DNA of 64,000 nucleotides from an uncultured Bacteroidales bacterium (GCA_937896895.1 CALBNV010000036.1:1-64000); one strand, 5' to 3'; counted from the first letter of the stretch, positions 49,384 through 58,985 are shown. Made by a program: numbers and translations. The notes: generated by a model not told the origin, from the letters alone.

Positions 49384-51129
49384 ATGAGAAAGTCTATCAT
49401 TCTGTTGGCCCTCGCACTTTTAGTGATGGCAGGTTGCAAAAAGGAAAAAGTCACAGATCCACAACCTCCGACAGGAAAGGCGAGCCTTGTGGTTTATGGT
49501 GATATTTACACGGCAGAAAGTGGAAACACTTCGGCCGAGGCATTCGCCGTGAAAGACGGTAAGTTTATATATGTCGGCACAAAAGACGGCGTACAAGAGT
49601 ACATCAACGACAAAACCACAATCATCACCCATGACAGCCTGGGGATGGTGATTCCCGGTTGCTATGAAGGTCACGCACATTATCTGATGCAAAACGGCTT
49701 GAACCTCATGAACGGGCCTGCAATCAACATCAGCACCAGCGTGCCAGAATTTTTTGAAGAAGTAAAAAACACATACCAAAGGGCCAAGGCTGAAGGCAAG
49801 TCAAGCATCTACGGTTTCGGATGGCTTTACCAGAGTTTTGAGTATGACGGCATGCCCACGCGCCGGCAGCTGGATTCCGTCTGCCCTGACATCGCGCTTT
49901 TCGTGAGTGATTCCGAGGGACACAAGGGGCTTGCCAACACTCTGTGCCTCCAGAATGCAGGCATCATGGACGCTGAAGGCAACGTGCTCGTCTCCGAGAT
50001 AAGGGGCGGCGAGATATGCATGGGCGCCGACGGCAAGCCCAACGGACTTCTCAAAGAACAGGCGGGTACTTACGTCCGCAAGAAAGGCATCAACTTCAAT
50101 GAGATATTCCCCACGTCGTCAGCCATCACAGCAGTTGAACTCTCGCAGCAGGCACTTCTCGAAAACGGTTACGTCTCGTATATGGACGGCTGGGCTAACT
50201 ACTACGGGACAAACGCTTTCTATGAAGCTGCCAGGACGTTGGACGACGGAGGCAGTCTTCACATACTTCTCGGCATGCCATACGAGTTTGAGAGTTCTTG
50301 CGAAGACATCGAAAAGGAAGTTGACGAGGCTGTCAAGACAAGAAGATACAGCGGCGGACACATCAACGCCAACTATGTCAAGATCTTCATTGACGGCACC
50401 GTGGAAAGCGGGACGGGACTCACCATCTATCCTTATCAAGACGGACATCAGGGAATCGCCAACTGGGAGGAAGACGAAGTGGCGGCTATCACCGGATATG
50501 CCAACGCCCATGATATGACGATGCACATCCACACCATGGGCGACGGGGCGGTGCATCGCGCCGTGAACGCTTTCGCCAACTTCGGCAATCCGGAGGCCCG
50601 TAATACCATAGTTCACGCCCGCAACGTGCCGGACGAGGATTTCCGGAGGATCGCCGACAACAACATCGTCGCCGTGAGCGGATTGCTGTGGCACGTCATG
50701 AGTGAAGAGGCTGCCAGTTATTTGGATACAATTCTCCCGACCAATCTGGTAGGTAAAGCCTATCCGATGAGGTCTTACTTCGACCACGGCGCGATAATGT
50801 CGTCTCACTGCGATTTCCCCGCCACCTCAGGCTCGCCCAACGACCCGTTCGGAATCATGGAGATCGCGGTCAGCGGACAGGCACCGGGCGGAATTACACC
50901 ACCATTCTGGACAGACGAACTCATCACTCGCGAGCAAGCACTTCAAGCACTCACCATCAACGGCGCATATCAGATGCACGTCGAGAATGAGCGCGGAAGC
51001 ATCAAGGTGGGTAAATACGCCGACTTCGTGCTCGCCGACAAGGACGCGTTCCAATGCCCTGTGACGGAAATCCACAACACGAAGGTGGTCTCCACATGGT
51101 TCGAGGGCAGAAAGGTTTTCCCGAAGTAG
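49384..51129 (+). CDS. Lipoprotein amidohydrolase 1 (Amidohydro_3, YtcJ-like)
   Basis: 581 aa from ATG 49384 (MRKSIILL). The lipobox is ...VMAGC (Cys18), then KKEK. It is a metal-dependent TIM-barrel amidohydrolase with the N- and C-terminal beta-sandwich. Metal-site motifs are EGHAHYLM, MHIHTMGDGAVH and SSHCDFPA, and the family tail is GKYADFVLADKDAF. This subfamily includes N-substituted formamide deformylase and other amide hydrolases. The substrate is unknown. Its signal peptide is almost identical to that of amidohydrolase 3 in this operon, which points to tandem duplication. It is the first gene of the operon. Confidence 0.87.
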   Translation: MRKSIILLALALLVMAGCKKEKVTDPQPPTGKASLVVYGDIYTAESGNTSAEAFAVKDGKFIYVGTKDGVQEYINDKTTIITHDSLGMVIPGCYEGHAHYLMQNGLNLMNGPAINISTSVPEFFEEVKNTYQRAKAEGKSSIYGFGWLYQSFEYDGMPTRRQLDSVCPDIALFVSDSEGHKGLANTLCLQNAGIMDAEGNVLVSEIRGGEICMGADGKPNGLLKEQAGTYVRKKGINFNEIFPTSSAITAVELSQQALLENGYVSYMDGWANYYGTNAFYEAARTLDDGGSLHILLGMPYEFESSCEDIEKEVDEAVKTRRYSGGHINANYVKIFIDGTVESGTGLTIYPYQDGHQGIANWEEDEVAAITGYANAHDMTMHIHTMGDGAVHRAVNAFANFGNPEARNTIVHARNVPDEDFRRIADNNIVAVSGLLWHVMSEEAASYLDTILPTNLVGKAYPMRSYFDHGAIMSSHCDFPATSGSPNDPFGIMEIAVSGQAPGGITPPFWTDELITREQALQALTINGAYQMHVENERGSIKVGKYADFVLADKDAFQCPVTEIHNTKVVSTWFEGRKVFPK

Positions 51130-51142
51130 TTGTCCCTATTGA

Positions 51143-52378
51143 ATGAAACAATTTGCAAATGTTAATCTGCAGCAGTATATGAATACCATTTTTTCCACAG
51201 AAAGAGTCAACACAGGCAGGCAATTGGAATTTGACCTGGCAAAGGCCGTGACAATAGTGCTGATGATATGGACTCATACTTATGAGGCCCTTTCCACCGG
51301 ATTCGAGCCGTCCCTGAGTGCAATCAACTCGTATGTACGAGGTTCGATTGCCGGTGCCGTCACCTTTATGTTCTGTATGGGCATAGGCCTTTCATATACC
51401 ACGCACAATTCGGCAAAGGAGTGTATTCAAAGAGGAGTCAAGCTTCTTACCACCGGTTTCACCCTGTTATTGTGCAGAGAAATTATTCCCACATTACTGA
51501 GCAGCTGGATTCTCAATAGCCCCGGGCAGCTGGCATATCTGGCCCTTGGAGTCAGTGTCGATATCCTCCAGTTCGCAGGTCTTGCCTTCCTGTTTGTCGG
51601 TTGTCTCAAGAAACTGAGAATCGGAAATGGCGGGATGGTGATTATATCCGTTGCATTGAGCATTCTTGGCACAGTGCTCCAAGGAATATCTACCGGATGC
51701 TATCCTGCCGACCAGTTTTTAGGCTTTTTCTGGGGTACCGAATCTGAAAGTTATTTCCCGTTCTTCAACTGGTTCATCTTCGTGGCGGCCGGACAATGGT
51801 TCGGTGACAAATACCAGTTTCTGCAGGACAAGAAAAAGTTCCACGCCATATCTCTTCTTGTCGGAACATTATTGTGTGCAGCATATCTTTATGTGTCATT
51901 CAATGTCGAACAGAACATCTTCAGAGGCCTGACAAGTGAAATTCATGTGGGACATCGCCCGATTTCTGATGCAATCATTTGCCTGCCCATCAATATTGGA
52001 CTGATAAGCCTGTTCTATTTCATCGGGCAACTGATACCGCAGAGAGCAATACCGGTCCTTATACATCCATCCAGACACATTAACCAGTATTATTGCATAT
52101 CATGGGTGATAATTCAGTTTGTTTTTTATTTTTCTGTCTTGCCTGCGAGACTCTGCACGGATGTGCAAGTGGTAATAACATGGATTTGCATTCTGACCGC
52201 AACTATATTAGCGGCAGTCATATATTCTAAATATCTCAAAGAGAGAACCGAAGCCTTCTTTGGAAAGCGCAGGGTGTTCTGGACGGTTTTTGTGTGGACA
52301 ATATGCATTGCTTCATTCATACTGGCAATGTGCCTGTTCGATGAATACCCGAATTTTATGAACGGTTATAGTATATGA
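51143..52378 (+). CDS. Multi-pass membrane acyltransferase-like protein (HGSNAT/DUF1624-like)
   Basis: 411 aa (ATG 51179 is an alternative start), about 10 transmembrane helices. The first segment RQLEFDLAKAVTIVLMIWTHTYEAL matches the N-terminal motif of heparan-alpha-glucosaminide N-acetyltransferase-like and acyltransferase-3-like membrane proteins, which move acyl groups across the membrane. No soluble domain is present. It starts 13 bp after amidohydrolase 1 and its TGA overlaps the next frame's ATG (ATGA). A transport or acyl-transfer role for the pathway of this operon is inferred from position only. Confidence 0.6.
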   Translation: MKQFANVNLQQYMNTIFSTERVNTGRQLEFDLAKAVTIVLMIWTHTYEALSTGFEPSLSAINSYVRGSIAGAVTFMFCMGIGLSYTTHNSAKECIQRGVKLLTTGFTLLLCREIIPTLLSSWILNSPGQLAYLALGVSVDILQFAGLAFLFVGCLKKLRIGNGGMVIISVALSILGTVLQGISTGCYPADQFLGFFWGTESESYFPFFNWFIFVAAGQWFGDKYQFLQDKKKFHAISLLVGTLLCAAYLYVSFNVEQNIFRGLTSEIHVGHRPISDAIICLPINIGLISLFYFIGQLIPQRAIPVLIHPSRHINQYYCISWVIIQFVFYFSVLPARLCTDVQVVITWICILTATILAAVIYSKYLKERTEAFFGKRRVFWTVFVWTICIASFILAMCLFDEYPNFMNGYSI

Positions 52379-52386
52379 ATTGGAAT

Positions 52387-54222
52387 ATGAAGACATTTAA
52401 AAAAGCTTTTGAACTCATCGCAGTTGCGTGCGTCATCATCGGAGCCGGCCTGCTTGCCGGCTGTAAGAAATCTGATGAACCTGAAAAACCCTTAACGAGC
52501 AGAGATGTTGCAGTTTATGGCAAAATCTTCACTGCAGACCCATCGGAATCAATCGCTGAAGCCTTTGTCGTCAAGGACGGCAAGTTCGTCTATGTAGGCT
52601 CGAAAGCCGGAGCCGCGGAACATATCACGTCAGATATGCAGGTCGTCGATTACACAGGTCAGGGGCTTGTCATCCCCGGCTGCACCGAGGGTCACGGGCA
52701 TTTCATCGGCATCGACGGCATCGCCAGAATGCTTCCGGGGTATTTGTCATCCTATGACGAGCTGATCGGCAACACAATCCCCGGGAAGATGCAAGCCGAG
52801 CCAGGTCCTTTCCTTTCGTTCGGATGGCCAACGGCTGACCTTGAAAAATTATCTGCCAGAGACTATGCTATGGAGATAGAGGCCGTTTCGGAAGGTTATC
52901 CGGTCGTGTTGATCGACGGAAGCGGCCACAATGCAGTATGCAACAGGGCGGCACTGAAGAAGGCAGGGCTCATCAATGACCAGGGCGAGAAAATCAAGGA
53001 TGTCCGTGGCGGAGAGGTCATCACCATCCTTGACGGCAACGGAAATCCCACCAATACAGCCAGCGGGTACATCACTGATGAAGTGGTGTCATACGTCATA
53101 GAAAAGGTAATCGGAATGTTATTAGATGATGAAGGTTACCGTCAAGCCTGCCTGAATGCCGTAACCGAGCTCAACAAACGTGGTTTCACCTCATATCTGG
53201 ATGCTTACATAAATGCTCTCGATGATGCGGTGTCATACAAGTATCTCGCCGAGCTGGACGGACGGGGAGAACTCACGGCCAACGTGATGGGATATTACAC
53301 CATACGCAGTTATGACTGGGGGCTGCCTAAGGGCGGTCCAATCCCGGATGCCGTAACGAATAAACTCAACAAGGTAGGCTATCTTGCACAGTACTATACC
53401 AAAGGCCACGTAGTCGCCAATGGCGTGAAGCTGTTTTCTGACGGAGTCGTGGAGACCTACACCGGCTGGATTAGCGGAGAATATACCGTGGAGGGTTTGC
53501 CGGAAGACAAAAAGCACGGCAATATCATCTGGGAGCAGGAGGAACTTGACGCGGTCGTTGCCGCAGCCAACGCCAAAGGGTTCCCTGTCCATACACACAC
53601 CTTCGGAGACATGGCCTGCAATGCCGTCATAAATGCATACAGCGCATCTCCTTCAGCAATGAATCTCACCGTCCGCAACTCTCTTGCCCACGTGAGGAAC
53701 ATATCCAAGACCGATATTGCCCGCTGCGCCGCCAACAACATAGGCATTGCATCCAATCTGATATGGCACATGGGCGACCCGCTTCCTTATCAAATGTATT
53801 TCCTTTCCATCATGCCGGCGGAAATCTATGAAAGCGGTTATCCTATGAAGTCCCTGATGGACGCAGGCATCGTGGTGTCATCATCCACAGATGCTCCCTG
53901 CGGGGAGTCGGTCATCGGCACTGTCCCCAACATCATCGGAGCCAGCGTGAATGGATTGAGTCCTGAATATCTTGGCGTCGATCCGCTAAACCCTACAGAA
54001 CTGCTCACTGTCGCCCAGGTGCTGAAATGCCTCACAATCAATGGCGCGGCAAGCCTTGGCCTTGAAAAGGAACGCGGTTCAATCGAAGTTGGTAAATATG
54101 CCGATTTCGTGGTTCTGGACAAGGATGTCCTTGAACTTGAGGCACAGGACCAATGCAAAGAAATATTCCAAGCCAATGTATCAAGTACATGGTTCGAAGG
54201 CAGAAAGGTCTATCCGAGATAG
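52387..54222 (+). CDS. Lipoprotein amidohydrolase 2 (Amidohydro_3)
   Basis: 611 aa from ATG 52387 (MKTFKKAF). An ATG at 52375 that overlaps the previous stop is also possible. The lipobox is ...GLLAGC (Cys26), then KKSDEPEK. The same fold as its neighbours is shown by EGHGHFIG, VHTHTFGDMACN and SSSTDAPCG, and by the tail GKYADFVVLDKD. It is the most diverged of the three: the metal-site region near the C-terminus reads STDAPCGES, where the others have SHCDFPAT or SHTDYPAN. A different but related substrate is likely. Confidence 0.85.
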   Translation: MKTFKKAFELIAVACVIIGAGLLAGCKKSDEPEKPLTSRDVAVYGKIFTADPSESIAEAFVVKDGKFVYVGSKAGAAEHITSDMQVVDYTGQGLVIPGCTEGHGHFIGIDGIARMLPGYLSSYDELIGNTIPGKMQAEPGPFLSFGWPTADLEKLSARDYAMEIEAVSEGYPVVLIDGSGHNAVCNRAALKKAGLINDQGEKIKDVRGGEVITILDGNGNPTNTASGYITDEVVSYVIEKVIGMLLDDEGYRQACLNAVTELNKRGFTSYLDAYINALDDAVSYKYLAELDGRGELTANVMGYYTIRSYDWGLPKGGPIPDAVTNKLNKVGYLAQYYTKGHVVANGVKLFSDGVVETYTGWISGEYTVEGLPEDKKHGNIIWEQEELDAVVAAANAKGFPVHTHTFGDMACNAVINAYSASPSAMNLTVRNSLAHVRNISKTDIARCAANNIGIASNLIWHMGDPLPYQMYFLSIMPAEIYESGYPMKSLMDAGIVVSSSTDAPCGESVIGTVPNIIGASVNGLSPEYLGVDPLNPTELLTVAQVLKCLTINGAASLGLEKERGSIEVGKYADFVVLDKDVLELEAQDQCKEIFQANVSSTWFEGRKVYPR

Positions 54223-54286
54223 TTCTCGTCACTGTATCTTTTTAAATGAGTTAATAAACATTATCAATAACCAAATCTTTTAAAAA

Positions 54287-57103
54287 ATGAGAAAATCAAT
54301 CATTCTGTTAGCTATCGCGCTTTTTGTGATGACAGGCTGCAGCAAACACGAAATCGCCGACACAGTGGTCTATGGCACAATCCGCACCGCCGAGGCAGAA
54401 ACACCGACAGCCGAAGCTTTCGCCGTCAAAGACGGCAAGTTTATCTACGTCGGCGACAAGGCCGGTGTGAAATCATTAATCAAAGAAGGAGTGACCGAGG
54501 TCATCGACCATACCGGCAAAGGCATGGTGATGCCGGGCTGCTTCGACGGCCACGCGCATTATATGATGACCATCTGTCTTGCCAATATGAAGGGTGGCAT
54601 TCTTTTCTCTCACGATGATGATAAGGCCGAGATTCTGAAGAAAGTCGATGCCGCAACTCTTGAAGCTGCGAAAGCAGGGAAACAATGTCTCTTCGGCTTC
54701 GGTTGGGACCTGTTTAAAAACAGAATTGTTGACCACATCACTTTGGCTGAACTTGATGCTGTCTCTCACGGGCTGTCTGTTGCTTTGTTTGACTCAGGCG
54801 GACACAATATGTACTGCAATACAGAATGTTTCCGTCGCTGCGGCATCATCGACGACAAAGGCAATGTGCTTATCAATAAAATCGAGGGCGGTCTGCTTGA
54901 ATTAGATGAAAACGGTCATGTTACGGGTTTCATCGATGAGCGCGTGACAGGCTATCCTATGCGTATGGGAGGTATCATCCCTGATGAAATCATAGATGAC
55001 GAAGTGGCAAGTATCGCTCTTGAAAAATCGCAGGAACTTTTGATTTCTAATGGTTATGTGTCATATATGGAAGGTTGGTCAAATGCTTATCACCCAACTA
55101 AGTTCTATGAGATAGCCAACCGTTTTGACAAAGAAGACAAACTCAAGATGCTCCTTTCCATGTCATACGAAGTCGAGCCTTGGCAGAAGGATATGAGCAA
55201 GCAGATTGATAATCTCGTGTCTCTTAACAAAACATACGGTACATCTCACGTGCGTCCGCAGTATCTTAAGGTGTTTATGGACGGTGTTGTGGAAGCCACC
55301 ACCGGCTCAATGTACAAACCATATAAAAGCGGAATTGTTTACAATAGCCATTGGGCTGTCGATCGTCTCGCCGACGTCACTCGCGAATGCAACGCCAAAG
55401 ATCTCACCGTTCATACTCACGTGATGGGCGACAAAGCCATCGCTGAGGCCACCGACGCTTACATCAAGGGCGGCGACGGAGTGCACCGCAACTGCCTCGT
55501 GCATCTGCGCAATGTGAGAAAGGAAGATTTCAAACGTTTTGCCGACAACAACATCGCCTGCACCGCCGGCTTGACATGGCATGTGACGGACGAACTGAGT
55601 CTGGCGGTGTTGCCTGAATTTATTGATGAGGAATATGTACTGCACGGTTATCCTATCAAGTCGTTCTTCGATGCGGGAGTCAAGGTCTCAAGCCATACAG
55701 ATTATCCGGCCAACGGAACATGCCCTCAGGATCCTTTCGGAATTATGGAGGTTGCTGTCACAGGTCAGATGATTTATCCTTACACAGGAGAACCGACTCC
55801 ATTATTCGACACGGAAGAACTCATCACTCTTGAGCAGGCATTGCAGGCTCTCACCATCAACGGGGCGTGGCAACTCGGTCTTGAAAACGAGCGCGGAAGC
55901 ATCAAAGTGGGCAAATACGCCGACTTCGTGCTCGCTGACCGGGATGTGTTCAGCTGCCATGTCACCGACATTCACAAGACAAAGGTCGTCTCCACATGGT
56001 TCGAGGGCGAGAAGGTTTATCAGTCTCCTATGACCAAGATTGCCGATTATCTGTATGAATATGAAGCTGAAGATTACGGCACGGAAGCTCCCACGGCACT
56101 TCTTACCGACGACGGCCCTGTGACATTCGGTTGCAGCGCGGTCAGAAACGGGAATTTTTACGGAAGAAATCTCGACCTTAGCATAAATGAGATATGTGAA
56201 TTTATAGTAAGAACAAAAGCTACGGCAGAACGCAAACACGCTTCAATAGGTGTGTCAAATCCAGTGTTCATAAACTTAACTAACGAAATAGTCGAGGCAG
56301 GACTCAGCGAAGAACAGCTTAAGTTCATCCCTTGGATGACGATGGACGGCGTGAATGACGCAGGTCTGGTATGTAACATCAATGTCGTGAATATGTATGA
56401 CATTGAGAAGAATATGCACTCACACACAAATCCCGGAAAGCCTCAGATTATGGTGATGCTGTTGGTTCGCGCACTCCTCGATAACTGCGGTTCCGTTGAA
56501 GAAGCGAAGGAGTTTATCATGAATCACGACATAGTCCCTATTCCTCATGAATTAGGCGAAATGTGGGATGGTCATATAATGATTGCAGACGCTGACAATA
56601 CAGTGATTGTCGAGTTCACAGGCGAAAAAGGCTCGGAAGTGAAGTTCGTTGAAACGAAAATTATGACCAACTTCTATAATCACATGTACGAAGCAACAGG
56701 GACTTATCCTCTTCACGCTTGCGGCGTGGAAAGATATGAAATACTCAAAGCTAACTACGAAGGTAGCAACACAATGCAGGGAATGTGGGAACTTATGAAG
56801 AAGGTTCAATATACTCAGGCATATAAGGAGTCAACAGAGCCTTTCTGGTGTTCAGAATATTATGATGTAATTCCATCGTTCGACGAGCAAACCATGGATT
56901 ATTGGACAAAGGAAAAAGTGATCGAGCAGGAAATGCCGGCAATCGAAGTTGAGGCTTATAAAGTTTATGAAGAAACAGGTCAATATGACCCCGAACTCAA
57001 TCTGTGGTTCACCGCACATAACAGCACCTACGACATCGCCAACAAGTCTCTTTGGGTGACTATCCGTGAGAAATACGAAAAGCGTTACGAATTTGAACTA
57101 TAG
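54287..57103 (+). CDS. Amidohydrolase 3 fused to a choloylglycine-hydrolase-like Ntn domain
   Basis: A 938-aa lipoprotein (lipobox ...VMTGC, Cys18). Residues about 20-580 are an Amidohydro_3 enzyme (DGHAHYMM, VHTHVMGDKAI, SSHTDYPANG). After a linker of about 35 residues, 612-938 resemble the choloylglycine hydrolase / acid ceramidase-like C59/C45 group: TFGCSAVRNGNFYGRNLDL with candidate nucleophile Cys616, MTMDGVNDAGLVCNINVV, LLDNCGSVEEAKEFI, HIMIADADNTVIVEFT, and TNFYNHM. In this family the Cys must become N-terminal, so cleavage between Gly615 and Cys616 would split the two enzymes. The whole frame is open, with no sign of frameshift. Confidence 0.82.
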   Translation: MRKSIILLAIALFVMTGCSKHEIADTVVYGTIRTAEAETPTAEAFAVKDGKFIYVGDKAGVKSLIKEGVTEVIDHTGKGMVMPGCFDGHAHYMMTICLANMKGGILFSHDDDKAEILKKVDAATLEAAKAGKQCLFGFGWDLFKNRIVDHITLAELDAVSHGLSVALFDSGGHNMYCNTECFRRCGIIDDKGNVLINKIEGGLLELDENGHVTGFIDERVTGYPMRMGGIIPDEIIDDEVASIALEKSQELLISNGYVSYMEGWSNAYHPTKFYEIANRFDKEDKLKMLLSMSYEVEPWQKDMSKQIDNLVSLNKTYGTSHVRPQYLKVFMDGVVEATTGSMYKPYKSGIVYNSHWAVDRLADVTRECNAKDLTVHTHVMGDKAIAEATDAYIKGGDGVHRNCLVHLRNVRKEDFKRFADNNIACTAGLTWHVTDELSLAVLPEFIDEEYVLHGYPIKSFFDAGVKVSSHTDYPANGTCPQDPFGIMEVAVTGQMIYPYTGEPTPLFDTEELITLEQALQALTINGAWQLGLENERGSIKVGKYADFVLADRDVFSCHVTDIHKTKVVSTWFEGEKVYQSPMTKIADYLYEYEAEDYGTEAPTALLTDDGPVTFGCSAVRNGNFYGRNLDLSINEICEFIVRTKATAERKHASIGVSNPVFINLTNEIVEAGLSEEQLKFIPWMTMDGVNDAGLVCNINVVNMYDIEKNMHSHTNPGKPQIMVMLLVRALLDNCGSVEEAKEFIMNHDIVPIPHELGEMWDGHIMIADADNTVIVEFTGEKGSEVKFVETKIMTNFYNHMYEATGTYPLHACGVERYEILKANYEGSNTMQGMWELMKKVQYTQAYKESTEPFWCSEYYDVIPSFDEQTMDYWTKEKVIEQEMPAIEVEAYKVYEETGQYDPELNLWFTAHNSTYDIANKSLWVTIREKYEKRYEFEL

Positions 57104-57115
57104 CATAATTTTGAA

Positions 57116-58792
57116 ATGAAACGAATCATTTTACTGATAACAGTCATTGCCCTGAGCATTGCTGCAATATCCTGTTCAGAAAAACAGAATGACCCCGTGG
57201 CTGTCTGTGAGAACGGACAGTTTACAGGCTATATCGAAGATAACGGCGTGCTTACTTTCAAAGGTGTTCCCTATGCCAAAGCTCCTGTAGGAGATTTCAG
57301 ATGGAAGGCTCCGCAGCCTGTCGAGGCTTCTGACGAAGTCTTCGAGGCTAAGACCAACGGCTTCCCCGGACTTCAGTCGTACGACGAAGGCGAGGTGGCA
57401 AGTCACGGAAAATTGAGCGAAGACTGCCTCTATCTGAACATTTGGACCAAAGACCTCGAGATGCAGAAAGGCCGTCCGGTCATGGTGTGGTTCCACGGCG
57501 GCTCCTACGGCTGGGGCGGCACCATCGACCCGCTTTATGAGGGCAAATACCTTGTGAATGAGTATCCTGATGTGGTGCTCGTTTCGGTCGAATACAGAGT
57601 CAACGCTATGGGGTTCATCGATTTCGTCGATGTCCCCGGCGGCGAGGCGTTCCCCGATGCACCTTATCTCGGCATCCTCGACCAGCAGCAGGCACTGCGT
57701 TGGATTCAGCAGAATATCAGTGGCTTCGGCGGCGACCCCGGCAACGTGACCATCTTCGGGGAGTCGGCCGGCGGCGGCTCAGTCACATGTCATCTCATAG
57801 CCAAGGGCTCGGAGGGTCTCTTCAGACGCGCTATACCTATGTCGGGTGAGATCTGTCTGCAGCACACCCCGGAAAATTATAAGAAAACAGAACAGGCTGC
57901 CAAGCTGCTCGCCGCGACAGGCTGCACCAACATGGACGAGCTGATGGCGCTCTCGGAAGCCGACCTGCTCAAAGCCTTGAACACAGAGGCCGGCGGAGTG
58001 AGTGCTGAAGGCATTGGAGGCAACGTGGGCGACTTCAACAACTGGCCTATGCGCAGTGACGAGAGAAGCATTATACCTTCCGATGGCTACAAGGCTCTGC
58101 TCGAAGGGAAGTCGAAAGACGTTGACGTCATGGTTGGCATTGTGGCCGATGAGATAAGATATTGGGCGCATCTTCAGTTCGACCCATCGGACGAGGAAAG
58201 CCCTCTCGGATTTTATTACGAATGGGCGAAAGCGAAGGTCGATGGCATTAAGAAAGTAGGAGGCCCGGAGACGGCACGCCGCGTTGATGAAAGTATGAAC
58301 TATATCGACCCCGACAGTGACGAGTGGGATGCAAAACATCCCGGAATATGGAAATACACCGAAATTCTGAACAATTATAATTTCCGACTCGGCAGCATCA
58401 CCATGGCAGAGAACCACAGCGAGGCCGGCGGCAAGGGAAAAACATATATGTACGTCTTCGGCAAGGGCTATGAAAAAGGTTCCACTCACGGAGAGGATTA
58501 CATGAAAGCCTGCCACGCCTGCGAGCTGACATACGCATTCAATAACCTCGTTTACGAAGACGGCGCTCCATTCGACCCGGTTCTCACGAAACGTTTCAGC
58601 AACATCTTCGTGAACTTTGCACGCACCGGCAACCCGAGCATAGAAGGACTCGACATCCCGGAGTATGACAAAACCGACAGAAGCACTATCATTGTCGGAC
58701 GCAATTCGGAGATTTATGTCGAGAAGAACCCGCTTCCGAAAGAGACGGAACTGCTTCTGCCGACGTATTACGACTTTTTCCTGAAGAAATAA
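57116..58792 (+). CDS. Lipoprotein carboxylesterase (type B, alpha/beta hydrolase)
   Basis: 558 aa. The lipobox is ...AAISC (Cys20). It shows the type B carboxylesterase motifs: FKGVPYAKAPVGDFRWKAPQP, SEDCLYLNIW, the oxyanion-hole WFHGGSYGWGG, the nucleophile GESAGGGS (Ser217), and the catalytic-His region HACELTYAFNN. It would hydrolyse esters in the cell envelope. It is 12 bp after the fusion gene and last in the operon, followed by a terminator hairpin. It may remove an ester group from the same compounds that the amidohydrolases attack. Confidence 0.88.
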   Translation: MKRIILLITVIALSIAAISCSEKQNDPVAVCENGQFTGYIEDNGVLTFKGVPYAKAPVGDFRWKAPQPVEASDEVFEAKTNGFPGLQSYDEGEVASHGKLSEDCLYLNIWTKDLEMQKGRPVMVWFHGGSYGWGGTIDPLYEGKYLVNEYPDVVLVSVEYRVNAMGFIDFVDVPGGEAFPDAPYLGILDQQQALRWIQQNISGFGGDPGNVTIFGESAGGGSVTCHLIAKGSEGLFRRAIPMSGEICLQHTPENYKKTEQAAKLLAATGCTNMDELMALSEADLLKALNTEAGGVSAEGIGGNVGDFNNWPMRSDERSIIPSDGYKALLEGKSKDVDVMVGIVADEIRYWAHLQFDPSDEESPLGFYYEWAKAKVDGIKKVGGPETARRVDESMNYIDPDSDEWDAKHPGIWKYTEILNNYNFRLGSITMAENHSEAGGKGKTYMYVFGKGYEKGSTHGEDYMKACHACELTYAFNNLVYEDGAPFDPVLTKRFSNIFVNFARTGNPSIEGLDIPEYDKTDRSTIIVGRNSEIYVEKNPLPKETELLLPTYYDFFLKK

Positions 58793-58833
58793 TATAACAA
58801 ACAGCAGTAATAAATAAGATGTTTTAAATAGTG

Positions 58834-58865
58834 TCCACATTGTTTATGTGGAAATTATTTTATTA
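58834..58865 (+). terminator. Terminator of the amidohydrolase operon
   Basis: TCCACAT pairs with ATGTGGA around TGTTT (7 bp), followed by AATTATTTTATTAT. Confidence 0.65.
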
Positions 58866-58887
58866 TATGTTTTTTTGAAAAAATCAC

Positions 58888-58895
58888 TATTTTTG
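58888..58895 (+). promoter_or_regulatory. -7 box (TATTTTTG) of the RND efflux operon
   Basis: A perfect TAnnTTTG match with a leader of about 85 nt to ATG 58986. No regulator gene of the TetR or MarR type lies beside the operon. Confidence 0.55.
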
Positions 58896-58985
58896 CAAAG
58901 CGAAAAAATATTTCCGAAATCGGTTTAATGGTTCTGGACTGATGAGGTGAAGAATTACAGAACCTGCATAAAATCTTTTATTTAG

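Noticed and set aside
54287..57103. Amidohydrolase and Ntn domain as two separate genes
   Set aside because: There is no stop, promoter or suitable start codon in the 35-residue linker, and the amidohydrolase ends normally before it, so one polypeptide is the direct reading.
57779..58840. 353-aa open frame on the minus strand
   Set aside because: It is opposite the carboxylesterase, whose motifs are clear. No domain or start signal was seen in the antisense frame.
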